Shown here: in pieces, positions 48,864-59,551 of the stretch
How the letters are laid out: each line of letters begins with the position of its first letter
How positions within the stretch are numbered: position 1 is the first letter of the stretch
Assembly (NCBI GenBank): GCA_937996235.1
Contig: CALKVK010000031.1
Location: 1-64,000, forward strand
Reading direction: 5' to 3'
DNA: 64,000 nt
Source: an uncultured bacterium
GTDB lineage: Bacteria > Planctomycetota > JAJSAM01 > JAJVHW01
Program-made: the position numbers and the translations under genes
The notes under the pieces: generated by a model
What the model was told of the DNA's origin: nothing
What the model saw: the letters and a program-made list of their open reading frames with translations, nothing else
The model's database searches: none

Positions 48864-49996
48864 GGGAGCGCCGCCCCGGACGCCGACTTCGCCCGCTGCC
48901 AGAGCAGGTTCATCTCGGTGTGGCAGTTCCAGTAGCAGGCGCGGCACGCGGCGAGTCGCGTGCGCTCGGCGGCGTAGCGGCGCGACTTCCAGAATGCCGC
49001 GAGCTCCTCGCCGCGGACGGTCGCGATCGGGCGGTCCTGCTCGGAGAGCGGGACGCACGGGAACACGCGGCCGTACGCGTCCACGACGAGCGACGTCGAC
49101 GGCGCGTGGCAGCGCAGAGGCGAGCGCTCGCCCGCGAAGCAGCGCGAGAAGAGCGACAGGTACGCGTCGCTGTTCTCCACCGCGCGGCCCTCGGACTTCA
49201 GCCGCCGCAGCGTCGCCACGGCCGCCTCCATCCGCGGCGCCCACGGACGCGGCGGCGCGACGCCGTCGAGCGGCGCGCCGTCCTGGTACTCGTGCATGGG
49301 GATGAACCCGACCGAGTCGGCGCCGAGCCGCTCCACGAGGTCCACGAGCGCCTCGACCTGGTCGGCGTTGTCCGGGGTCAGCACGGTGGTCACGGCCACG
49401 CGTGTACGCCGCGCGCCCGCACGGCCGTGCCGGTCGCGCGCACGGGCCAGCGCGGCGATGCGCTCAGTGACGCGCACGAACGAACCCCGGTGGCCGCGCA
49501 GCCGGTCGTGCGTCTCCGCTTCGGCGCCGTCGAGCGAGACGTTCACGGAGTCGAGCCCCATGGCGACGAGCCGCTCGACGAGCGCGTCGTCGAGCAGGTG
49601 CGCGTTCGTGTTGACGTGCGTCACCATCCCGAGCTCGAGCGAGTAGGCGAGCAGATCGGCGCAGTCCTTGCGCAGGAACGGCTCCCCGCCCGTGAAGCCG
49701 ACGCCCGTCGTGCGCAGCGCTGCGAACCCGCGCAGCACGGCGCGCCAGTCCTCGGTGTCGAACTCGCGCGCGCCCTGGCGCCGGCGGCGGACGAAGCGCG
49801 CCGGCAGCTCGCAGAACCCGCACGCGTAGTTGCAGGCGTACGACAGGATCACGGTGCCGAGCAGCGGCCCCGACTCGGCACGCCCGGCGCGCAGCGGCAC
49901 CAGCGGCGCGAGCGTCTTCAGTCCCGCGTCGAGCACGCTCGGCCAGCCGCCGCTGCGCAGCCGCGAGCGCACGACGTCGAGGTACTGGCGCCTCAC
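48860..49996 (-). CDS. Radical SAM/SPASM protein (cluster member 2)
   Basis: 378 residues from GTG at 49996, overlapping the upstream stop by four bases. Radical SAM motif CNYACGFC in VILSYACNYACGFCELPARF, followed by TTGVGFTGGEPFLRKDCADL, VTHVNTNAHLLDDALVE and SVNVSLDGAEAETHDRLRGH. SPASM-type C terminus: RCHAPSTSLVVDAYGRVFPC and CRACYWNCHTE. The many conserved steps of the TIM barrel make it a typical MoaA/PqqE/SPASM enzyme. Paralogous, at low identity, to members 1 and 3. A short basic linker (VRRRRQGAREFDTEDWRAVL) after the cluster motif is unusual. Confidence 0.92.
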   Translation of the reverse strand: MRRQYLDVVRSRLRSGGWPSVLDAGLKTLAPLVPLRAGRAESGPLLGTVILSYACNYACGFCELPARFVRRRRQGAREFDTEDWRAVLRGFAALRTTGVGFTGGEPFLRKDCADLLAYSLELGMVTHVNTNAHLLDDALVERLVAMGLDSVNVSLDGAEAETHDRLRGHRGSFVRVTERIAALARARDRHGRAGARRTRVAVTTVLTPDNADQVEALVDLVERLGADSVGFIPMHEYQDGAPLDGVAPPRPWAPRMEAAVATLRRLKSEGRAVENSDAYLSLFSRCFAGERSPLRCHAPSTSLVVDAYGRVFPCVPLSEQDRPIATVRGEELAAFWKSRRYAAERTRLAACRACYWNCHTEMNLLWQRAKSASGAALP

Positions 49997-50982
49997 CGGA
50001 ACCTCTTCGAGACCGTCGGGTGCTCGTACTCGCCGCAGTGCGCGCAGAGTGCCGGGAACCGCCCCTCCGCGTGCGCGCGGCGGATCGCGCGCATCGCGCC
50101 GCCGTTCCACACGTCCGTCAGCCGCTCCGTCCGCGCGTCGCCGACGGCGAGCAGCCCCTCGCTGTCGACGCAGCACGTGGTCACACGGCCGTCCCACAGG
50201 ACGACCAGCGTCCCGCGCCAGAGCTCGCGACAGGGCGCGCTGCGGCGCTCCGCGACCATGCGCGGGATGGCCTGCACGCGGTCCGCGATCCCGCGCCAGT
50301 CCGCGAAGTACGTGTCCAGCGCGCCCTCCGTGGCGTCGTCCACGACCATCGACACGTCGATGCGGAGACGCGCGCCGGCGGCGTCACGCTCGGCGACGAG
50401 CGCCAGCACGTCGCGGCGCAGGACGTCGAGATCGTAGTCGCGGATCGCGCGGTGCGTCGCGTGGTCGCCGTCGACGGAGAACGTGATGCGCTCGAGTCCG
50501 CAGTCGAGCAGAGCGCGCCGGTTCTCCGGCGAGAGGTGCGTGCCGTTCGACGTGATCATGGTGCGCACGCCGCGGTCGGCCGCGTAGCGCACGAGCTCGA
50601 AGAACTGCGGGTGCAGCAGCGGCTCGCCCCACTGGAACGCGAGCACGAAGTCGAGCTGCGGGTTGTCGTCGATCACGCGCCGGAACAGCGCGGGGTCCAT
50701 GAACCCCTTCGGACGACGCATCGTCGTGTTCACGGGACAGATCGTGCAGCGCAGGTTGCAGTGGTTCGTGAGCTCGAGGTTGACGCTGCTGAGGACGTGG
50801 GAGCGCTCGCTGGCCGTGCGGAACGCGATCTCGTTCCGTACGGCGTTGCCGACCGCTCCGAGGGTCGGGAACTTCACCTCGAGCAGCTCGCGCACGTCGG
50901 GCTTGCCGAGGTAGAACCGCGCGCCCACGGAGGCGATGAGCCCGGCGACCTTGCGTTCGACGGTGCTCGGTTCACGCGCCAC
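49993..50982 (-). CDS. Radical SAM/SPASM protein (cluster member 1)
   Basis: 329 residues from a GTG at 50982 with GAGG about 11 nt upstream. Longer in-frame starts run through Arg-rich sequence without family resemblance. Motif CNLRCTIC in VNLELTNHCNLRCTICPVNT, then FVLAFQWGEPLLHPQFFELV (a W-G-E-P variant), TMITSNGTHLSPENRRALLD and RITFSVDGDHATHRAIRDYD. C-terminal Cys: VLWDGRVTTCCVDSEGLLAV and CAHCGEYE, which fits a SPASM-type auxiliary cluster. First gene of the nine-gene minus-strand run. A TAGGAT -10 box lies 27 nt upstream. Confidence 0.92.
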   Translation of the reverse strand: MAREPSTVERKVAGLIASVGARFYLGKPDVRELLEVKFPTLGAVGNAVRNEIAFRTASERSHVLSSVNLELTNHCNLRCTICPVNTTMRRPKGFMDPALFRRVIDDNPQLDFVLAFQWGEPLLHPQFFELVRYAADRGVRTMITSNGTHLSPENRRALLDCGLERITFSVDGDHATHRAIRDYDLDVLRRDVLALVAERDAAGARLRIDVSMVVDDATEGALDTYFADWRGIADRVQAIPRMVAERRSAPCRELWRGTLVVLWDGRVTTCCVDSEGLLAVGDARTERLTDVWNGGAMRAIRRAHAEGRFPALCAHCGEYEHPTVSKRFR

Positions 50983-51008
50983 GGGCGCCGCCTCGCAACA
51001 TGGGTGCC

Positions 51009-51014
51009 ATCCTA
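51009..51014 (-). promoter_or_regulatory. Candidate -10 box of the radical SAM/glycosyltransferase operon
   Basis: Minus-strand TAGGAT (GATAGGATGG context) 26 nt before the GTG at 50982, giving a leader of about 20 nt. No clear -35. Confidence 0.4.
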
Positions 51015-51202
51015 TCCGCGCCGGGTGCGCGACGCTGCCCGCCGCCCGCGCGCGGGCCCTGGCGCCTCGCGCCCCGGCGCGCCGATCCGGTTCGCAGCGC
51101 GCGCGGCGACGGGGTCGCGCCGCGATCCGGTCGCCGCGCCGCGGGGCCGCGCGGGCGATGCAGCCGCATCGCGTCGACACCCGGCCCGGCGCCACGAACG
51201 AC

Positions 51203-51233
51203 GCGAGGCGTGCGCCTGGGGCGCACGCCTCGC
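51203..51233 (-). terminator. Hairpin terminator after the 1135-residue secreted protein gene
   Basis: Perfect 13-bp stem, GCGAGGCGTGCGC against GCGCACGCCTCGC, loop CTGGG, beginning 44 nt beyond the stop at 51277. No U-tract. The rest of 50983-51276 shows no gene apart from the promoter listed. Confidence 0.65.
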
Positions 51234-51276
51234 TCGGTCCGTCGCGCCACGGCCCGCGGGGGCCGCAGCACGCCGG

Positions 51277-54684
<3,408 letters not shown>

Positions 54685-55069
54685 GTCGTCTCCAGGCGTC
54701 GCGCCGCGCGTGGCGCGCGGCCGTGTTCCGTCGCCCCTCGTGCCCGTGGACCGGCCGTGCGTCGTGCGCACTCCGGCTCGTGTCGTCGGTCCGATCCCGG
54801 CGCCTTCCGGGTCACCCTGCGGTCGCGGTGACCTGCTCCGGCACCCGGACTCGGTCCTGAGTCCTAGCTGCGTCGTAGCTGCTGAGCCCAATACCTTCGG
54901 CAGTGCCCCGGAGGACCAGCCTCCGCGGGCGCTCCCGGCCGGCCCCGATATCGCACCGAGGCACGGCGGCGGTCAACGCATTTCCGGAACCCCCGGGCAG
55001 CCCCGACCGCCTCGGGTCCCCGGAGCCGGGCCGGCCGCCGCGGTGACCGTGTCCGCCGCGGCCCTGGGC
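54685..55069. other. Intergenic region with probable long leader of the 1135-residue protein gene
   Basis: About 385 bp without a gene between two minus-strand genes. It has more A/T than its surroundings around 54860-54900. Minus-strand TATTGG near 54890 and TAGGAC near 54862 are weak -10 candidates, which would give a leader near 170-200 nt. I looked for known riboswitch cores (GEMM, cobalamin, SAM, FMN) and did not recognise one. Confidence 0.4.
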
Positions 55070-55100
55070 TCCCTGCCGCAGACTTCGGCTGCGACAGGGA
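55070..55100 (-). terminator. Hairpin terminator after the 668-residue secreted protein gene
   Basis: Stem TCCCTGCCGCAG against CTGCGACAGGGA (12 pairs, one C-A mismatch), loop ACTTCGG, starting 19 nt beyond the stop at 55119. This separates transcription of the two paralogous secreted-protein genes. No U-tract. Confidence 0.6.
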
Positions 55101-55118
55101 GATGTCGTTCGGTCTCGA

Positions 55119-57125
55119 TCAGAACTGGTACGGGATCTGGAAGCTCGAGATCCGCGCCGTCTGGTTCGTGGTCAGGTTCGCGACCATCACCACGCGGAAC
55201 CGCACGAAGCGGTGCCCGTCGACCAGCGACGCGTCCGTCTGCCAGCCCGTCGCCGTGCTCGGGTCCGCGATGAAGCCGCCCGGCTTCAGCGGATCCGGCT
55301 TGCCGTCGGCGCCCTCGAGCTCCACCACCACCTGCACGCCGCCGGACTGGGACTGCGGCGAGAGGATGGGCTCGGCGAAGACCGGGTTGTCGGAGGCGAG
55401 CTCGTAGAACTTGGAGGTGGCGCGCGTCGTCCGGCGGCGCTTCTTGAAGCGGATGTCGTAGACGACCGCGTCGAGCGCGAAGTTCGCGGTGCCCGCGTTC
55501 TCGTCGCGCGAGACGGCGCGGCGGGTCGGGAACGAGATGCCGGCCGGGATGAACGCCACGCGCAGGATCTGGCAGTTGTTGCCGCCGGCGACCTTCGCGT
55601 CGAACACCAGGTTGTTCAGGCCGTTGAACTCGAACGGCGACGCGAACGCGGGCCAGTCCCAGTACCCGGTGTCGAGACCGGGCGGGTTGATGTTCAGGGC
55701 CTGCGGGATCGAGTACTCGCCGTCGTAGACGAGCTGCGCGGTGCCGATGTTGACGTTCGCGGGCCAGTCGGAGCCGAGGGACTGCACCGACGTGTGACCG
55801 AGGCGCAGTTCGACGCTCGAGTGGTTCGCCGCGAAGAGCGCGTTCGACGACGGGCCCCACGCGGCGGCCACGATCGCGGCGGAGATGCCCACGTCACCCG
55901 GCACGTAGAGCATCTGCGTGCGGGAGCCGAGGGGCACGTTCGAGCAGCCGCCGCCGCCGGACGTCGGCACCGTGGCCGCGACGAGCGGCTCCACGACGCG
56001 CGTGCGCACCAGGGCGCTGATCCCGGTGCTCGTCTGCGTGTACTGGACGTCGGTGTTCGGGTAGGTGGTCGGCGCGCCCGCGATCAGCCAGCCGGGCTGG
56101 ATCGAGTTCCACTCGCCGCCCTCGGTCTGGGTGATCGCGTCCATCATCGTCTGCGTGTCGAACGACTCGGCGAGGATCGACGACGACGGCTTCCCCGCGA
56201 CGTAGCGTGTGCGGAAGATCGGGAATACGAGCGGCCGCCGCAGCGGGTTGCCGGCGAGGTCCGTGATGCCGTCGGTCAGCGTCACCTGGATGTCCCAGCC
56301 CGACAGGTTCGCCTCGTCGGAGCCGAAGCCGAGGGACGGCACGAACAGGAAGCGGCGCCCGGAGGGCTCGTTCGGATCGAGCCGGATGAAGCCCGGGACG
56401 CGCTCGTTGATCGCGATGCGCTCGACGATCACCGTCGACGACGGGTCGAGCGTGTTGATGTCGATCGGCTCGCTGAACTCGAGGATGACCACGGCGTCCT
56501 CGTCGACGAGGCCCGTGACGCCGCTGCGCGGCGGGTCGAAGCCGAGCTTGCCCGTGCCGAAGTCGCCGATGAACGAGGGCTGCCCGGGCACCGGGTCGTC
56601 GTACTTGTCGTTCGTGCGGAACGAACCGGAGAACTCCCGGAGCAGCGGGTCGCGATTGGCGTTGCGCACCACCGCGAGCTCCGGCGTCGCCGGCAGGAAG
56701 ACCGTGAAGTCCTGGAAGGCCGGGAAGCCCGTCGGGTTGTCCTTCTCGGAGACGAGCGAGTTCGCCTTCCGCGAGTCCTCCAGGTTGCGCTGCGTGCGCG
56801 TCGAGTCGAAGTAGACGCGCTTGCCGCGCGCGAAGACGGCGCCCGTCGCGTCACGCGCGCCCGTCTGCGTCACCTCGGTGATGCGGACGGAGCGGTGCGA
56901 CACGGTGCCCTTGCGGAGCAGCGCGGAGAACTTGAACTCGAGTCGCTCGTTGCGGCGCACGTCCGTGCGGCCGTTCTGCACGAACGACGTCATCACGAGC
57001 GCTGCGCGACCGAGCCCCGGCGCGTAGTTGCGCGCCCGGCGCGCCTCGGCGCGCGGCGCGGCGGCTCCGACGACGGCGGCGGCGAGGGCCGCTCCGACTG
57101 CGAACCGGATGGAGGAAGGTCGCAT
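55119..57125 (-). CDS. Secreted protein with Ig-like domain, paralogue of the 1135-residue protein
   Basis: 668 residues from ATG at 57125 (AGGAG nine bases upstream). Signal peptide RFAVGAALAAAVVGAAAPRA with cleavage near A-E-A. Mature start RRNERLEFKFSALLRKGTVS aligns with the N terminus of the 51277-54684 product. FAEFSEP-like Ig unit VVILEFSEPIDINTLDPSST at about 220, with FRTRYVAGKP following. A SGGGGCSNVP patch is the only glycine-rich part. C-terminal RFVRFRVVMVANLTTNQTAR is the shared tail. Lacks the long Gly-rich domain of its paralogue. Surface or matrix location inferred; no enzymatic motif seen. Confidence 0.82.
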   Translation of the reverse strand: MRPSSIRFAVGAALAAAVVGAAAPRAEARRARNYAPGLGRAALVMTSFVQNGRTDVRRNERLEFKFSALLRKGTVSHRSVRITEVTQTGARDATGAVFARGKRVYFDSTRTQRNLEDSRKANSLVSEKDNPTGFPAFQDFTVFLPATPELAVVRNANRDPLLREFSGSFRTNDKYDDPVPGQPSFIGDFGTGKLGFDPPRSGVTGLVDEDAVVILEFSEPIDINTLDPSSTVIVERIAINERVPGFIRLDPNEPSGRRFLFVPSLGFGSDEANLSGWDIQVTLTDGITDLAGNPLRRPLVFPIFRTRYVAGKPSSSILAESFDTQTMMDAITQTEGGEWNSIQPGWLIAGAPTTYPNTDVQYTQTSTGISALVRTRVVEPLVAATVPTSGGGGCSNVPLGSRTQMLYVPGDVGISAAIVAAAWGPSSNALFAANHSSVELRLGHTSVQSLGSDWPANVNIGTAQLVYDGEYSIPQALNINPPGLDTGYWDWPAFASPFEFNGLNNLVFDAKVAGGNNCQILRVAFIPAGISFPTRRAVSRDENAGTANFALDAVVYDIRFKKRRRTTRATSKFYELASDNPVFAEPILSPQSQSGGVQVVVELEGADGKPDPLKPGGFIADPSTATGWQTDASLVDGHRFVRFRVVMVANLTTNQTARISSFQIPYQF

Positions 57126-57407
57126 GGGGCGAACTCCTGGGATCATCGACTGCCCGGACCACCGCGACGGCCGTCCGCAACGGACCCCGACACTCCCCGC
57201 GGAGGCGCCTCCTGGGAGTGCCGGAGCGTACGCATACCCACGTACGCCCAGGCCCGGTGCGATGCTAAGGCTGCCGTGCAGACCCGTCTACTGGTTTCCA
57301 CACCCTCGGACGCGACGCCCAGCGCCCTCGGGACCCCGGACGAGCGCAACTGCCGTGCCGCCTGCGGCACCCGCCGCGGCACGCGGATTCGGGGGATCCG
57401 GGCCCCT
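57126..57407. other. Intergenic region, probable leader of the 668-residue protein gene
   Basis: About 280 bp without a gene, 347 bp counting the hairpin that follows. Minus-strand TAGCAT at 57262-57267 (context CTTAGCATCG) is a good -10 candidate, giving a leader near 130 nt that contains a small dyad GCGTAC...GTACGC around 57226-57247. Nothing else recognised. Confidence 0.4.
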
Positions 57408-57452
57408 CGCGAGCGGAACCGCACGCGAGGGCCACGTGCGGTTCCGCTCGCG
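57408..57452 (-). terminator. Long hairpin terminator after the ATCase-like gene
   Basis: Perfect 18-bp stem (57408-57425 with 57435-57452, beginning CGCGAGCGGAACCGCACG) and a nine-base loop, 20 nt beyond the stop at 57473. The strongest dyad in the window; no U-tract. Confidence 0.7.
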
Positions 57453-57472
57453 GCGCGGCGGCCCGGCGACGG

Positions 57473-58765
57473 CTACGCCGGCCGGCCGTGCCCGCGGCGG
57501 CTCGGTGAGAACCCGGCCTCCAGCGCCTCGGCCGGGGTCCGGAAGAGCACGAGGTTCGCGTCGAGCACCTTGGCGGCGTCGGCCGATCCGACGGGGTGGT
57601 GCCGCAGCGCCTCGCTGCTCCCGACGTGGCGGGCGCGCGTGCGCGTCCCGCAGTGCAGGCACTCCAGGTCCGCGGGCGAGCGCGTGAGCAGCAGGAAGTC
57701 CGGCAGCACGTGCGCCGGCTCGCGCGCCGCGATGCACGCCCCGTTGCGGCACCGCAGCCCGTACGGGCTGCGGTAGCGGAGCGCGGCGTCGCGGAACAGC
57801 TCGGCCTCGGCGCGCCCGGGCTCCGCGCCGGCCGCGGCCGCGAACTCGAGGAGCGCGGCGAGCGCGCCGGGGTGGGTGCGATGGACGACCCCCTCGGGCA
57901 CTGCGCGCCCGCGGCCGCGGAACGGCGCGGCGACCAGCCGCTCGGGAGCGCCGTCGGTCGGTGCGACGAGCAGGACGTCCGTGTCCTCCACCTCGCGGCG
58001 CGCGCGGCGCTCCGACTCGCCGGGCGGGACGCCGACCTCCTGGAAGAGCGGGAGCTGCGGCGCCTCCTCCGGCGCGAGGAGCACCGTGTCGACCATGTCG
58101 AGCAGGGAGCGCATCGTGCGCGCCTCGAACCGCAGGGGGCGCCGCCCCGTGCGCCGTGCGAGCCGCTGGAGCGCGTCCTCCGGCAGGTCGCGCCCGCGCG
58201 CCGGGACGAGGAGCACGGTCGCGTCGAGCGCGGCGAGCGCCGCGAGCAGCGCACGGGCGGCGCGGCTCCCGCGGAGATCGCCGCACACGGCGACGTGGAT
58301 GCGATCTCGGGCCGGCGCGCTGCGGCGGTCGGCGGAGAGCCCGGTCTGCGTGTGCGCGGCGAGCGCCGCGGCGAGCAGCGAGAGGCCCGACGCGGGGTCC
58401 TCGCCGTCGCCCTCGCCCGCGTTCACGACGGGCACGCCGGCCAGCTCGGACGCCGCGCGCGCGAAGCCGAGGGCCGGGTGGCTCGTGACGAGCACGTCGG
58501 CGTGGCGCGCGGCCTCGACGGCGACCGACAGGGGCGGCGGCGTCGCTCCCGACGTCACGTCGTCGAGCCGCAGGACCCCCGCGCCGAGGCGCTGGGCCGC
58601 GGCGAGCCACGCCGCGGGCGGCAGCGCGGACGGCCCGAACGGCAGCACGGCCACGATCCTGCCGCGGAGCGGCGTCCACGTCCCCGGCTCGCCGCGGACG
58701 CGCTCCGCGAGCGCGCGCAGGTCGGCTGCGCGCAGTCCGAGGAGTCCCGAGAGAGCGCGCGTCAT
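57473..58765 (-). CDS. Degenerate aspartate carbamoyltransferase fused to a PyrI-type zinc domain
   Basis: 430 residues. Residues about 30-310 follow the PyrB fold order: LRGRIVAVLPFGPSALPPAA, RLGAGVLRLDDVTSGATPPP, HADVLVTSHPALGFARAASE, LAGVPVVNAGEGDGEDPASG, IHVAVCGDLRGSRAARALLA. The active-site signatures are gone: S-T-R-T is G-P-S-A, the K-G-E-T loop is S-G-A-T-P-P, R-H-P is S-H-P, H-P-T-Q is D-P-A-S, and H-P-L-P-R is absent. Residues about 345-395 match the PyrI zinc domain (C-x4-C in LRCRNGACIAAREP, then C-x2-C in LECLHCGTRT). Catalysis is therefore unlikely. The fusion suggests a regulatory or structural pseudoenzyme. ATG at 58765 overlaps the coaX stop by four bases. Confidence 0.72.
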   Translation of the reverse strand: MTRALSGLLGLRAADLRALAERVRGEPGTWTPLRGRIVAVLPFGPSALPPAAWLAAAQRLGAGVLRLDDVTSGATPPPLSVAVEAARHADVLVTSHPALGFARAASELAGVPVVNAGEGDGEDPASGLSLLAAALAAHTQTGLSADRRSAPARDRIHVAVCGDLRGSRAARALLAALAALDATVLLVPARGRDLPEDALQRLARRTGRRPLRFEARTMRSLLDMVDTVLLAPEEAPQLPLFQEVGVPPGESERRARREVEDTDVLLVAPTDGAPERLVAAPFRGRGRAVPEGVVHRTHPGALAALLEFAAAAGAEPGRAEAELFRDAALRYRSPYGLRCRNGACIAAREPAHVLPDFLLLTRSPADLECLHCGTRTRARHVGSSEALRHHPVGSADAAKVLDANLVLFRTPAEALEAGFSPSRRGHGRPA

Positions 58766-59484
58766 GCCGGCACCAGCGCGTGCAGCACGCGCAGGCCGTG
58801 CAGCACGGCGTGCGGCCGGACGACGTGGTCGCGCCGCACGTGGGGCGAGAGCGCCGCGGCGGCGCCGCCGGTCAGGACGCGGACCGCGCCCGCGCCCACG
58901 AGGGCGCACGCGGCGTCGAGGAGCCTCTCGACCATCCCCGCCGTCCCGAGCAGCGCGCCGGCGCGCAACGACTCCTCCGTGCTCGTCGCGGGCGTGCGCG
59001 GCGGCCCGTCGTGCGGGACGGCGGGGAGGTGCGGCGCACGCCGGAGGAGCCCCTCCGCGGCCGCCGCGGGCCCCGCGGCGATCGCCACGGCGAGGAAGGT
59101 CCCGCGGGCGTCGAGGGCGTCCACCGTCACGGCCGTGCCGACGTCGGCCACGACGACCTCGTCGACGCCGAGCTCGGCGCGCGCGCCGAACGTGGCGGCC
59201 ACGCGATCGAGGCCGAGCCGCGCGGGATCGCGGTAGCTGGTCGGCACCGCGGCGACCGTCTCGGGACCGAGGACGCGGACCGGGCGCCCGAGGGCCGCGA
59301 GCAGCGCCGGGAGCCGCGCCGGAGCCGAGCAGCCGACGACGAGCTCGTCGGCCGTGTACGCCTGCGGAAACGGGATGACGCCCCCCACCTCGCCGCCCTC
59401 GACGCTCTCGACGGCGACGAGGCGCGCCCCGTCGAAGGCCCCGAGCTTGAGGCGGGAGTTCCCGAGATCCGCGACGACCAGCAC
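58762..59484 (-). CDS. coaX: Type III pantothenate kinase
   Basis: 240 residues from GTG at 59484. ASKHA-fold kinase converting pantothenate to 4'-phosphopantothenate, first step of CoA synthesis. Motifs: VVADLGNSRLKLGAFDG (phosphate 1), LGLDRVAATFGARA (G-x-D-R), EVVVADVGTAVTVDALDARG (second Asp), and AGPAAAAEGLLRRAPHLP in the region that normally reads G-L-x-x-x-x-x-L. A -10 box 8 nt before the start implies a leaderless message. Coupled by ATGA to the ATCase-like gene. Confidence 0.94.
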   Translation of the reverse strand: MLVVADLGNSRLKLGAFDGARLVAVESVEGGEVGGVIPFPQAYTADELVVGCSAPARLPALLAALGRPVRVLGPETVAAVPTSYRDPARLGLDRVAATFGARAELGVDEVVVADVGTAVTVDALDARGTFLAVAIAAGPAAAAEGLLRRAPHLPAVPHDGPPRTPATSTEESLRAGALLGTAGMVERLLDAACALVGAGAVRVLTGGAAAALSPHVRRDHVVRPHAVLHGLRVLHALVPA

Positions 59485-59492
59485 GGCGCGCG

Positions 59493-59498
59493 ATGCTA
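59493..59498 (-). promoter_or_regulatory. -10 box, leaderless geometry, coaX
   Basis: Minus-strand TAGCAT (GATAGCAT context) ends 8 nt before the GTG at 59484. Confidence 0.45.
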
Positions 59499-59551
59499 TC
59501 CGCGGCGACGGCGGGCGGCGCGCTCCGCGGGGCGGCCGCCCCGCGACGCCG

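Noticed and set aside
50972..51001. Mini-ORF (M-L-R-G-G-A-R-G-A) just after the TAGGAT box, before the first radical SAM gene
   Set aside because: Nine codons, overlapping the next gene in another frame. It could be a leader peptide but there is no regulatory logic in its sequence.
54685..55069. Known riboswitch (GEMM, cobalamin, SAM) in the long leader
   Set aside because: No conserved core could be matched by eye, so the region is listed only as an unexplained leader.
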